From assembly GCA_002307055.1 (NCBI GenBank), contig DBTM01000066.1:1-12855 (forward strand): a DNA stretch of 12,855 nucleotides, in the 5' to 3' direction. Within the stretch, counting starts at the first letter, position 1. Every line of letters starts with the position of its first letter. A program made the translations under genes and the position numbers. Source of the stretch: Clostridiales bacterium UBA1316. Its GTDB lineage: Bacteria; Bacillota; Clostridia; Oscillospirales; Oscillospiraceae. The notes below the pieces were generated by a model that worked only from the letters and a program-made list of their open reading frames with translations, did no database searches and was not told the DNA's origin. This document shows positions 7,455-12,855 of the stretch, piece by piece.

Positions 7455-7482
7455 AAGGGGACGGACCGTCCCCTTTTGTTCC
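7455..7482 (+). terminator. Palindromic repeat copy A acting as likely terminator
   Basis: A 21-base perfect palindrome (7455-7475, centred on 7465; arms AAGGGGACGG and CCGTCCCCTT) starts 12 bases after the GNAT-VOC stop and is followed by TTTTGTT. Realistic folding gives an 8-bp GC-rich stem with a 5-base loop, a plausible end for the pcrA operon. It carries the GGGGACGG core (7457-7464) shared with three other sites downstream, so it is also one copy of a dispersed repeat. Confidence 0.72.
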
Positions 7483-7575
7483 TAATAGTTTATTTCGCTA
7501 TGTTGAAAGTTATGTCTACGCGCTTGTCATCGATGACTGCTGGGGTGGAAGTCTCAACGAGGCAGCTCTATATTC

Positions 7576-7653
7576 TCCAACGAGAAGTTGGATGGCATCA
7601 AACCGATGGACTATTGTTTCCGAGCATATGGTCTGCTAAAATTTGATATGTGA
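7576..7653 (+). pseudogene. Short decayed coding remnant (no family recognised)
   Basis: The frame ending at TGA 7651-7653 reads SNEKLDGIKPMDYCFRAYGL and then LKFDM, which looks like the C-terminus of a real protein, yet has no start or ribosome binding site. A different frame just upstream (about 7493-7570) also reads protein-like (YVESYVYALVIDD), as if a frameshift separates two parts of one former gene. I cannot name the family. The call rests on residue composition only. Confidence 0.22.
7614..7642 (+). promoter_or_regulatory. Candidate promoter of the XRE regulator
   Basis: TTGTTT (7614-7619) and TAAAAT (7637-7642) are separated by 17 bases, about 40 bases before the regulator's ATG. 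The -10 box matches 5 of 6 positions and the -35 box only 3 of 6. The upstream palindrome at 7455-7475 would separate this gene from the pcrA operon, so an own promoter is expected. Confidence 0.35.
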
Positions 7654-7679
7654 TCACGAAACAATGAAACGGAGGGCAT

Positions 7680-8594
7680 ATGAAAAGCTTCAACTTAAAC
7701 GAACAAATTGCTTATCTTCGAAAAAAAAACAACATGACACAAGAAAAATTCGCACAATCGATCGGAGTGACAAATCAGTCCGTCTCCAAATGGGAAACGG
7801 GTGCTTGCTGCCCGGATATTCAGCTGCTGCCCGTCATCGCCGACTGTTTCAGAGTGAGTATCGACGCACTATTTTCATCCGATGATTATGAATCACGTGC
7901 GAAACTTATGACACGATATTCAATTACGAATCGTGATGAGGATTATGAAGCGGCGGTCAGCGCCTATGAAAAGGTGATTCTGTCCTGTGATGCAACAACG
8001 GATGACCGCCGTGATTATGCTTATCTATTCGACCATCGGGCAAACGAGTATATGCGAAAAGCCGAAAAGTTGTACGAAACCGCTGTCGCCCTCGGTGAGG
8101 AAAAACACGATGAAAGCTATTACCGCGTCCATATACAGTTGATACTTTTAATGTGCCGGACTAGCCGCAGCGTAGAATGTATCGCCCGGTATACACAGCG
8201 GATTCAGGATGATGCCGATAACTGGTGGAATCATTATCTGCTGTCTCTGGCTTATTTGATTTCCGGAAAAACTGAAGAAGCGTGGAAGGCGAATAACGCG
8301 GCTATGATGCAGTTCGGCAGTAATATGTTTCTCAGCACATTGGCAGGTGAGATAAGTGAAAACCAAGGCCGGTATGAAGATGCATTTCACTATTGGGAAG
8401 AAGCATATACTCAGGATTCTTCTAAGCATATCTCATGTCTGTACTCGATAGCGTTCTTGCTGGAAAAGCTCAGCCGAAGGCAAGAAGCGATAGAGGCTTG
8501 GCAGCGCATAGTAAATTGGCATCATGAGCACAACTCGTCTGATGACCACGAAACTGATATGCCACTCGATCATATAGAAAAACTCCTTGCGTGA
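7680..8594 (+). CDS. XRE-family HTH regulator with TPR-like helical repeats
   Basis: This 304-residue protein is probably a DNA-binding regulator. Residues about 7-65 form a Cro/CI-type helix-turn-helix: IAYLRKKNNMTQEKFAQSIG (10-29), recognition helix TNQSVSKWETG (31-41), then PDIQLLPVIADCFRVSIDALF. The rest (about 85-290) is helical with alternating aromatic and alanine residues, for example NWWNHYLLSLAYLISGKTEE and YEDAFHYWEEAYTQD, suggesting TPR-like repeats that could sense a peptide or protein partner, as in Rgg/PlcR-type regulators; that role is inference. The start ATG 7680 has GGAGGG (7671-7676) unusually close, 3 bases away; no other in-frame start fits. It stands alone between decayed sequences, and a GGGGACGG repeat begins 3 bases after its stop. 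Target genes are not evident. Confidence 0.85.
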   Translation: MKSFNLNEQIAYLRKKNNMTQEKFAQSIGVTNQSVSKWETGACCPDIQLLPVIADCFRVSIDALFSSDDYESRAKLMTRYSITNRDEDYEAAVSAYEKVILSCDATTDDRRDYAYLFDHRANEYMRKAEKLYETAVALGEEKHDESYYRVHIQLILLMCRTSRSVECIARYTQRIQDDADNWWNHYLLSLAYLISGKTEEAWKANNAAMMQFGSNMFLSTLAGEISENQGRYEDAFHYWEEAYTQDSSKHISCLYSIAFLLEKLSRRQEAIEAWQRIVNWHHEHNSSDDHETDMPLDHIEKLLA

Positions 8595-8597
8595 CGC

Positions 8598-8616
8598 GGG
8601 GACGGCAGACTGTTTC
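8598..8616 (+). repeat. Dispersed repeat copy B (GGGGACGG core, degenerate)
   Basis: GGGGACGG (8598-8605) follows the XRE stop codon by 3 bases. The right half (CAGACTGTTTC) does not mirror the left, so this copy is incomplete or has diverged. Its place directly after a stop codon parallels copy A. Confidence 0.5.
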
Positions 8617-8700
8617 AAAAAGTAAATTTAGATACCTGAATTTTCGAAAAAATTAAGATTTTGAATAAAAACTCAACAAAACAGCAAATTAAGGTAAATA

Positions 8701-8727
8701 GAAGCAGGGGGACGGTTCTCCTGCTTC
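8701..8727 (+). repeat. Dispersed palindromic repeat copy C
   Basis: Arms GAAGCAGG (8701-8708) and CCTGCTTC (8720-8727) pair perfectly over 8 bp around a short loop. It shares the 19-base string GGGGACGGTTCTCCTGCTT (8708-8726) with copy D, 431 bases downstream. There is no T-tract after it, so it is a mobile or REP-like repeat rather than a good terminator. Confidence 0.75.
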
Positions 8728-8769
8728 ACTTTACTTGCATATATTTCCCATATATGATAAAACTTATTT

Positions 8770-8901
8770 GATCGCATTTCCAGCGTCACTGAGCCCAGCG
8801 GCAAGGTCACCGCCTGCAACGTCCACGGCCGCGACATGCTCATCAACCGCACCGTCAGCGGCGCAGCCTTCTACTGCCTCTGCCACACCACAGCTCCTCT
8901 C
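8770..8901 (+). pseudogene. Probable RHS/YD-repeat protein fragment
   Basis: The plus-strand frame containing ATG 8836 reads DRISSVTEPSGKVTACNVHG followed by RDMLINRTVSGAAFYCLCHT. This resembles the conserved core of RHS/YD-repeat proteins just before their variable C-terminal toxin (T-x-Y-V-Y-G-R-D-x-L-I-x-R-T-V-S-G-x-x-x-Y-Y-x-Y-N), with several expected tyrosines replaced by cysteine or histidine. In-frame stops at 8755-8760 close it upstream. Its GC-rich, C-ending codons differ from the AT-rich surroundings. RHS proteins are large secreted or surface polymorphic toxins, so only a remnant is left here. The match is from memory and moderate. Confidence 0.42.
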
Positions 8902-9070
8902 GCAATATCGTTATACCCTGCACCTACAAAAACATACCGTAACAGCAAGTTATTGATAAGTATACAAATGCAGGATACCAAGAATGCGTTATATCACAAA
9001 ATAATTAAATCATCACTCAGTTCTAGACAAAGTTTGTATAAAAATTCGGAGATGAAATAAGGATGTTATT

Positions 9071-9181
9071 ATGAAACTAAAAATTGCGGAAGCACATCTT
9101 GCTAATGGTGATGTTGAATTATTTTTTGAAGAAAGCAAGGGGACGGTTCTCCTGCTTTATTGTTACAAAACATACATTTAA
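9071..9181 (+). CDS. Small ORF truncated or overwritten by repeat copy D
   Basis: A 36-codon frame begins at ATG 9071 with AAGGA (9059-9063) 7 bases upstream, a good translation signal. The first 22 residues, MKLKIAEAHLANGDVELFFE plus ES, look like a genuine N-terminus; the rest (KGTVLLLYCYKTYI) is encoded by palindromic repeat D and the sequence after it. It is therefore probably a gene whose 3' part was replaced when the repeat inserted. It follows the RHS-like debris, where an immunity gene would sit in an intact locus, but that is speculation. No family recognised. Confidence 0.35.
   Translation: MKLKIAEAHLANGDVELFFEESKGTVLLLYCYKTYI
9132..9158 (+). repeat. Dispersed palindromic repeat copy D
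   Basis: Arms AAAGCA (9132-9137) and TGCTTT (9153-9158) enclose GGGGACGG (9139-9146). Nineteen consecutive bases (9139-9157) equal those of copy C. It lies inside the small ORF at 9071-9181. Confidence 0.75.
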
Positions 9182-9419
9182 TTATTGATGCAAAGAACCG
9201 CTCAACAGCCCAACCCTAGGCCTGTCTGTCCCCGGTGACGGTCAAAGCAGCAACTAACAGCTCAATACCTATGCCTCAATCAGCTGATAGCCTCACGTAA
9301 TAACAGCTGCACCTTATCTTATGCATACAGGCTCCCGTAAAGGACGGCATGACGCTCTATTACTGTCAAAGAAACCAAGTCGTATCAAACAATGCCACCG
9401 AAAAAAGGATGGTCCCACT

Positions 9420-9935
9420 ATGGTTATGCTTATTCCCTACAATTCGTCTTTTGAAATCCCCACTCTCGCGCGCATTTCTGATTTCTTTGGATTTCATCAC
9501 ACGCTTGTGCCGTCTGCGGCGCTGGAAAGCAGCCTTCCGGCCTCAAGCAGTGACGACAGCCGCATAACGCTTAACGCGTGGCAAGTCCACCCAAACGCCT
9601 TGTTCGTAATCATGTGCGAAGAGGTTTATGTCGGGTTCATCCGCATCAATTATCGCGGTCCCAATGTGGCCTGGATAGAGGATATCTTTGTTGACCCTTC
9701 TCAAAGAGGACACGGAATAGCTTCTGCAGCAATTGCGGCTGCGGAAGCTATCATCAGGCACACGCCGGGTTATACCGCCGTCTGTCTGGATGTTTCCCCT
9801 CGCAATGAAAACGCTTTACGCCTCTATCATCGTCTTGGTTACAACGGTCTGAGTCTAATAACAATCCGAAAAGAGTTTGGCGGCAGCAAGTGTGAAGTAC
9901 CCATCAGCCTACTTGATCTTGATTTCAAATACTGA
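9420..9935 (+). CDS. GNAT-family N-acetyltransferase
   Basis: This 171-residue cytoplasmic protein is a clear GNAT acetyltransferase using acetyl-CoA; the substrate is unknown. Motif A is WIEDIFVDPSQRGHGIASAA (85-104), with the Q-R-G-H-G-I-A pyrophosphate loop at 95-101. Motif B is VSPRNENALRLYHRLGYNG (125-143), typical of RimI-like enzymes. The N-terminus (1-50) is longer than in minimal RimI and includes FGFHHTLVPSAALESSLPAS. I chose ATG 9420, with AAAGGA (9404-9409) 10 bases upstream; ATG 9426 is possible, and the frame is open back to ATG 9321, but that stretch lacks a ribosome binding site and looks non-coding. It converges with the radical SAM gene, only 18 bases apart, with no obvious terminator between them. 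Confidence 0.88.
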   Translation: MVMLIPYNSSFEIPTLARISDFFGFHHTLVPSAALESSLPASSSDDSRITLNAWQVHPNALFVIMCEEVYVGFIRINYRGPNVAWIEDIFVDPSQRGHGIASAAIAAAEAIIRHTPGYTAVCLDVSPRNENALRLYHRLGYNGLSLITIRKEFGGSKCEVPISLLDLDFKY

Positions 9936-9953
9936 TTAATTTTCTCCCGCTCT

Positions 9954-11294
9954 TCAGATTTTATATGATATAAACCTCGCGAATCTGCCGATATTATTAA
10001 AGGATATCAGCCTGCACAGCTTCTCTGTAAAGCGTCCGTATTTTCTGTAAAGGAAATTGAAAGCCAAAAACGGTATCCGCTGATTTTTGGCTTTCGGCAT
10101 TCTCTTTATGATATTCCTAAAGCTGTAAAGCTCTTTGTATATCCATATATACCCGTCGTAGAGCTCTTTGGCGGACATGCTTTTCGGCAAATATACGACA
10201 TGCGCGGTATTGTATTTCTCGAGATTAAAGTCGATGATTCTGTTTTGGGCACACAGCTCTTCGTAGAGCTTCGTGCCCGGAAACGGTGTCAGGATGTGCG
10301 AGGTTATAGTTTCAATACGATTTTTGACAATCCAATCGAGCGTTGTTTTAAACATTGTTCTATCATCCCCGTCAAGCCCGAATACAAAGCTGGCGTTGAT
10401 CATGATGCCGCGCTTATGTATCTCATCAATCAGATTTTCGTATTTCTCCACGCTGTTTTGCTTTTTGTTGACGCTCTTCAGGGACTCTGAATTCAGGCTT
10501 TCAAACCCGATAAATAGGCTCTGGCAGCCGGTCTCCTTCATCAGGTCAAGCAGCTCCGGCATAGCGGCGATATTGGAAGAGACAGCGGCATTCCATTTGA
10601 GCCCCATCGGCGCGATGGCATTCAGGAATTCTCTGGTCCAGGCCGGATTTCCGATAAAATTATCATCGATAAACATCACATGCTTTGTTCCGATTGCCTG
10701 AATATCGGCGACAACATCAGCAACCGGCCTGTTGATATAAGACGTCCTGAACGCCTCGGCGCTGTTATAGCAAAAGCTGCAGCGATACGGGCAGCCGCGG
10801 CTGGTGCTGACGACATTGACGTAAAGATACCCTGAACGCTCAATAAGGTCATACGCCGGTGAAACGACGCCGTCGCCTGTCAAATCATCATCGCAGGCAT
10901 ATCTTTTTTGCGGACAGCCTTTCCGGAAATCGTTTATCAGCGCCGGCCATGTCTTTTCAGCCGCACCGAGACAGACAGCATCAAAATATGCTTCCGTATC
11001 CTCCGGATTCGCGGTTATATGTATGCCGCCCGCAACGACAAATATGCCTTTATCACGGAATCTTCGTGATATTTCAGCTGCTCTCGGCATGACATCGACG
11101 GTTACTGTGATCCCAATAATATCAGCTTGCTGATTAAAATCTGTCGATTCTATGTTTTCATTTATTATGGTCACATCGTGGCCCCGCAGAATGTTAGCAA
11201 TTGTCAAGAGCGCCAGTGACGGTGCCATCTGCGCTTTGAGCGCCGTATCCATGGGCCTTTTATTCATACGCGGCTGTATCAAAAGTATTTTCAT
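9954..11294 (-). CDS. Cobalamin-binding radical SAM protein with DUF4070-like tail
   Basis: This 446-residue protein is a class B (B12-dependent) radical SAM enzyme. The N-terminal Rossmann-like cobalamin-binding domain (about 1-130) begins MKILLIQPRM and contains VVAGGIHITANPE (86-98); the DxHxxG base-on motif is absent, as in many of these enzymes. The radical SAM core follows, with CxxxCxxC at C168, C172 and C175 (SRGCPYRCSFCYN), FIDDNF (208-213) and FIGFESLNSESLKSVNKKQ (261-279). Residues about 330-395 (HILTPFPGTKLYEELC, HVVYLPKSMSAKELYDGY) match the DUF4070 region found in HpnP/HpnJ-type enzymes. Family chemistry is often methylation or rearrangement of unactivated carbon; the substrate here is unknown. 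The start has GAGGA (11301-11305) 6 bases upstream, overlapping the stop of a possible small ORF. The basic, aromatic C-terminus (395-446) may contact membranes. Confidence 0.9.
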   Translation of the reverse strand: MKILLIQPRMNKRPMDTALKAQMAPSLALLTIANILRGHDVTIINENIESTDFNQQADIIGITVTVDVMPRAAEISRRFRDKGIFVVAGGIHITANPEDTEAYFDAVCLGAAEKTWPALINDFRKGCPQKRYACDDDLTGDGVVSPAYDLIERSGYLYVNVVSTSRGCPYRCSFCYNSAEAFRTSYINRPVADVVADIQAIGTKHVMFIDDNFIGNPAWTREFLNAIAPMGLKWNAAVSSNIAAMPELLDLMKETGCQSLFIGFESLNSESLKSVNKKQNSVEKYENLIDEIHKRGIMINASFVFGLDGDDRTMFKTTLDWIVKNRIETITSHILTPFPGTKLYEELCAQNRIIDFNLEKYNTAHVVYLPKSMSAKELYDGYIWIYKELYSFRNIIKRMPKAKNQRIPFLAFNFLYRKYGRFTEKLCRLISFNNIGRFARFISYKI

Positions 11295-11303
11295 GTCTCT
11301 TCC

Positions 11304-11432
11304 TCATCTGTCGTTATCGTACGCCCGCTTATTCTGCAGCGTATCCCGGAACGTGTTTTTATCCGCGGCAATGCGCTCTTTTCCGTCCGGCAGGTAAACT
11401 CTCAGGCGCGCCCCGAACGCCGGGCCGGGCAT
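11304..11432 (-). CDS. Possible 42-residue small protein before the radical SAM gene
   Basis: A minus-strand frame runs from ATG 11432 to TGA 11304 and encodes MPGPAFGARLRVYLPDGKER then IAADKNTFRDTLQNKRAYDN and DR. Codons mostly end in G or C, as in the flanking genes, and the residue mix is protein-like. The stop lies within the radical SAM ribosome binding site (TGAGGA), 9 bases before its ATG, a coupling arrangement. The ATG has only a weak upstream site (CAGGTG); the frame is open to GTG 11468 (54 residues), 11 bases after the permease stop. It could be a genuine small protein, a peptide substrate of the radical SAM enzyme, or the tail of a lost gene. No family recognised. Confidence 0.38.
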   Translation of the reverse strand: MPGPAFGARLRVYLPDGKERIAADKNTFRDTLQNKRAYDNDR

Positions 11433-11479
11433 GCCGACAGCACCTGACGAAGCCAGGCGTGCGCGCACCCTGCGTCTAC

Positions 11480-12334
11480 CTAATTGATATCGATTTTCCT
11501 GAATTTCCGTATAGCCAGCGCCAGGAACCCCAGCGTGTAAACCGCGATATAAACGTACATCGCCGCGCTGGCCGGCTTGCCGCCGCCGGTCAGACCGCCG
11601 ATGCCGCGCATCATCTCGCCGACAAGGCCCGTCGAGGGCAGCAGCACACGTTCCGCCGAGGTGTACAGCGTATGGAACGGCGATATGAGGCTGATGAAAA
11701 TCCCCGAGCTGACGACGGCCTTACTGTTGATGTAGTTGCCGATCATCTCCACCATACCGCCGATATTGCCGAGAATATAAATAAAGATCATCAGCAGCCC
11801 GTTCGGTACGACCTTGAGCGATACCGAGCCGTAAAGCGTTAGACACAGGACGCACAGCGGCACCAGCAGATAGAGCACCCACCCGCCGAGTATCTGCCCG
11901 AGCGCCAGCGTCGTCACGGTCGTCAGCGCAAAGGCGCAGCCGATCAGCAGCAGCGCGGCGTACAGCACAGTCGCGTAAATTACCGTCAGCGCTCCAAGCC
12001 CCAGCAGCTTCCCCAGGACGTATTCCGTGCGCCCCAGCGGCCTGGAAATAATAGCGTGAATCATGCCGTTTTCAAGCTCAGCCGCGACGGCGCCCGCGCC
12101 CAATATAATCGTCAGCAGGCAGATGAGCATCGACGAAAACTGCAGCCCCATCTGCGTAATCATGACCGTCGCCAGCGCCATGAACTGCTCGCCGCCATGC
12201 TGAATACTCGAATTCTGAAAATAATACAGCAGCACCGCCCACAAAACGAGATAGAGCACCGTCACAATTCCCATCACAATAAAGGTCTTTTTGCGCACGG
12301 CTTCCTTCAGCGTCGCAATCGCAATCGGTCTCAT
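11480..12334 (-). CDS. ABC-2-type transporter permease
   Basis: This 284-residue membrane protein is the permease of an ABC-2-type exporter. Hydrophobic segments lie near 19-39, 60-85, 111-137, 149-169, 178-200 and 257-275. The cytoplasmic coupling segment ELENGMIHAIISRPLGRTEY followed by VLGK (86-109) is a hallmark of this family (E-x-x-x-G-x-x-x-x-x-x-S-R-P-x-x-R-x-x-x-x-x-G-K). I chose ATG 12334, which overlaps the ATPase stop (ATGA) and begins MRPIAIATLKEAVRKKTF; the frame is open further upstream inside the ATPase gene, but that extension is charged, low in hydrophobics and non-conserved. It probably forms a 2+2 complex with the adjacent ATPase. Substrate unknown; drug, peptide or lipid-like export are all possible for the family. 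Confidence 0.9.
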   Translation of the reverse strand: MRPIAIATLKEAVRKKTFIVMGIVTVLYLVLWAVLLYYFQNSSIQHGGEQFMALATVMITQMGLQFSSMLICLLTIILGAGAVAAELENGMIHAIISRPLGRTEYVLGKLLGLGALTVIYATVLYAALLLIGCAFALTTVTTLALGQILGGWVLYLLVPLCVLCLTLYGSVSLKVVPNGLLMIFIYILGNIGGMVEMIGNYINSKAVVSSGIFISLISPFHTLYTSAERVLLPSTGLVGEMMRGIGGLTGGGKPASAAMYVYIAVYTLGFLALAIRKFRKIDIN

Positions 12335-12855
12335 AGCGCGTCCCCCTCTGTGATGACCTTCAGGAAAACGCTTTCCAGCGTCTCGTGATACGGCGTCAGC
12401 GCGTACAGCTTTATCCCCTGCGCCGTTAATAACGCGGCGATTTCGGGGATATCCTCTTTGCTTTTGAGCGTCAAGGTCAGGCCGCCGTCCTCCCGCTGCG
12501 GCGCCAGCGCCCCGTCGAACCGCTCCCTGAGCGTCCCATAAAGCGCGTCCGTGATCGGACTGCACGAAACCGTGAGCGTCACCCTTTCCATCAGCAGCTC
12601 CCTCATCGCCCCCGATTTCACCGTCAACCCCCTGTTGATGATCGTGATGTGGTCGCACACCGTCTCCACTTCACTCAATAAATGGCTGTTGAGGAAAACC
12701 GTCGTCCCTTCCTTTTGCAGCGCCAGGATGATATCGCGCACGTCCCTGCGCCCGATCGGGTCGAGCGCCGAGGTCGGCTCATCCAGGAACAGCAGGTCCG
12801 GCTCCGGCAGCAGCGCGCAGGCCAGCCCGATGCGCTGCTGCATGCCCTTGCTGTA
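12331..12855 (-). CDS. ABC transporter ATP-binding protein (partial, N-terminus outside window)
   Basis: The C-terminal 174 residues of an ABC ATPase are visible; the gene continues past the window edge, so Walker A is not seen. The frame opens directly with the ABC signature YSKGMQQRIGLACALLPEPD, the S-K-G-M-Q-Q-R variant typical of ABC-2/NatA-type ATPases. Walker B and D-loop LLFLDEPTSALDP follow, then the H-loop histidine in TTVFLNSHLLSEVE. The tail, with ALTPYHETLESVFLKVI, is the usual end of this subfamily. It overlaps the permease gene by 4 bases (ATGA), indicating coupled synthesis of the two transporter subunits. ATP hydrolysis would power export through the partner permease. Confidence 0.95.
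   Translation of the reverse strand, partial: YSKGMQQRIGLACALLPEPDLLFLDEPTSALDPIGRRDVRDIILALQKEGTTVFLNSHLLSEVETVCDHITIINRGLTVKSGAMRELLMERVTLTVSCSPITDALYGTLRERFDGALAPQREDGGLTLTLKSKEDIPEIAALLTAQGIKLYALTPYHETLESVFLKVITEGDAL

Larger units (their letters stand above)
8595..9419. other. Gene-poor accessory stretch with repeats and gene debris
   Basis: No intact gene is convincing here. The stretch holds palindromic repeat copies B (8598), C (8701-8727) and D (9132-9158), a degenerate inverted copy of the core (CTGTCCCC, 9226-9233), an RHS-like fragment (8770-8901), an open but AT-rich frame to 9060, and a small ORF (9071-9181). The remaining parts (8617-8700 and 9240-9400) show nothing I can support. 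Composition swings from GC-rich (8770-8900) to AT-rich (8910-9130), as expected of mosaic debris. Confidence 0.6.

Noticed and set aside
7576..7592. Small hairpin TCCAAC-GAGAA-GTTGGA as an operator or terminator
   Set aside because: A 6-bp stem without a T-tract or second copy is expected by chance.
7455..9233. The GGGGACGG repeats as a CRISPR array
   Set aside because: Copies are irregularly spaced over 1.7 kb, have different flanks, and no uniform spacers or Cas genes are present.
9321..9419. Longer start for the 171-residue GNAT protein
   Set aside because: The added residues are basic and unlike a GNAT N-terminus, and ATG 9420 has a suitable AAAGGA upstream.
12335..12658. N-terminal extension of the permease by 108 residues
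   Set aside because: It lies wholly inside the ATPase gene in another frame, is full of H, D, G and R residues, and the ATGA overlap supplies a natural start at 12334.

Overview
The window looks like a moderately GC-rich chromosome segment from a Gram-positive member of the Clostridia, perhaps near the Oscillospirales. This rests on purine-rich Shine-Dalgarno sites before almost every gene, sigma-A-type promoters, tightly packed operons with ATGA overlaps, and a PcrA helicase with an extra block after its Walker A motif of a kind I associate with that group. There is no rRNA, tRNA or other strong taxonomic marker, so the assignment is an inference.

Layout. (1) 133-1893, plus strand: a promoter, a family 4 (Fe-S) uracil-DNA glycosylase and an overlapping GNAT acetyltransferase, closed by a strong 14-bp intrinsic terminator. 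(2) 1929-7442, plus strand: a promoter and a compact run of pcrA helicase, an EamA/DMT transporter, a YjbQ/UPF0047 protein, a DUF2461 protein, and a GNAT-VOC fusion that keeps an internal ribosome binding site. Two DNA-repair genes (udg and pcrA) therefore lie close together, each followed by small metabolic or modification genes. (3) 7443-9419: a more AT-rich, decayed accessory stretch. It holds an XRE-family regulator with a helical-repeat tail, at least four copies of a GGGGACGG palindromic repeat (REP-like), a fragment resembling an RHS/YD-repeat protein, a small ORF whose 3' end is made of one repeat copy, and scraps of former coding sequence. (4) 9420-9935, plus strand: a GNAT acetyltransferase convergent with the next block. 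(5) 9954-12855, minus strand: in transcription order, the 3' part of an ABC-2-type transporter ATPase (cut by the window edge), its permease, a possible 42-residue small ORF, and a cobalamin-binding radical SAM protein with a DUF4070-like tail.

Most genes are ordinary housekeeping or generic families. The parts most worth a second look are the ABC transporter / small ORF / B12-radical-SAM block, the GNAT-VOC fusion with a preserved internal start, and the REP-like repeats with the RHS-like debris. I found no CRISPR array, prophage, intact transposase or clearly novel defence system.
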